Shown here one piece after another: positions 5,225-5,241 of a DNA stretch of 5,241 bases (within the stretch, counting starts at the first letter, position 1; every line of letters starts with the position of its first letter). The DNA comes from an uncultured Mollicutes bacterium (GTDB lineage: Bacteria; Bacillota_I; Bacilli_A; RFN20; CAG-288). Both the position numbers and the translations under genes were made by a program. Where the stretch lies: the NCBI GenBank assembly GCA_900549915.1, contig URQF01000106.1, forward strand, positions 1-5,241, given 5' to 3'. The notes beneath the pieces are model-generated. The model was not told where the DNA came from and ran no database searches. It was given only the letters and a program-made list of their open reading frames with translations.

Positions 5225-5241
5225 CAATCCTACTCCAGACC

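Larger units (their letters stand above)
5140..5241 (-). mobile_element. 3' end of a group II intron (domains V and VI), continues past the right edge
   Basis: Read on the minus strand, the last 102 nt fold into the two terminal domains of a group II intron, a ribozyme retroelement that usually encodes a reverse transcriptase/maturase in domain IV. The predicted last intron base is 5140, giving an intron ending in CTCGAT, which fits the usual terminal A-pyrimidine. The 3' exon starts TTCGAATGAAG. The stretch 5225-5241 upstream of domain V would be the end of domain IV or the maturase tail; too little remains to decide. The intron runs opposite to the unknown gene and lies 22 nt past that gene's stop, so it does not interrupt the visible coding sequence. 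The domain V triad is CGC, a variant known in group IIC introns, but domain VI here is long with a bulged A, so I leave the class open. Confidence 0.85.

Noticed and set aside
5225..5241. C-terminal codons of an intron-encoded maturase
   Set aside because: Only 17 nt remain before the window edge; neither frame nor identity can be supported.
1..5241. CRISPR array, tRNA, rRNA or insertion sequence
   Set aside because: No regularly spaced repeats, cloverleaf, rRNA-like stretches or transposase-like proteins were seen in any part of the window.

Overview
The window looks like a piece of a low-to-moderate GC Gram-positive chromosome. The purine-rich Shine-Dalgarno sites, T-tailed intrinsic terminators, short leaders and general protein style suggest Bacillota, possibly Erysipelotrichia or Clostridia. 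That placement is an inference from style, not a database match.

Layout, left to right. Positions 24-60 hold an intrinsic terminator read leftward. It closes a minus-strand cluster: a small three-helix membrane protein of unknown function (74-460, start unresolved), a membrane-embedded family 2 glycosyltransferase (486-1799) and a PHP-domain phosphatase of the histidinol-phosphatase (HisJ/HisK) type (1803-2612). The phosphatase and glycosyltransferase are 3 nt apart, with the glycosyltransferase Shine-Dalgarno inside the end of the phosphatase gene, so they are probably co-transcribed and translationally coupled. A bulged hairpin with a T-run separates the glycosyltransferase from the small membrane protein. 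Upstream of the phosphatase lie a candidate promoter (2632-2660) and the terminator of the next gene, guaA (2726-4267, minus), encoding a full-length glutamine-hydrolysing GMP synthase.

A 118-nt divergent intergenic region separates guaA from a rightward gene (4386-5117) for a soluble 243-residue protein I do not recognise. This region has a perfect TATAAT for guaA with a leader of only about 14 nt, too short for a riboswitch. It also carries three inverted repeats that could be operators.

Only 22 nt beyond the stop of the unknown gene, the right edge of the window (5140-5241, minus) folds as domains V and VI of a group II intron. Domain V has a 9-bp lower stem with a CGC triad, a 2-nt bulge and a 4-bp upper stem. 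Domain VI has a bulged A seven nucleotides from the predicted 3' splice site. The rest of the intron, including any reverse transcriptase/maturase, would lie to the right of the window. This is the clearest mobile-element signal and the least obvious feature here.

Apart from the phosphatase-glycosyltransferase pair there is no clear functional link between genes. guaA is housekeeping purine synthesis, and I see no evidence for a defence or other multi-gene novel system.
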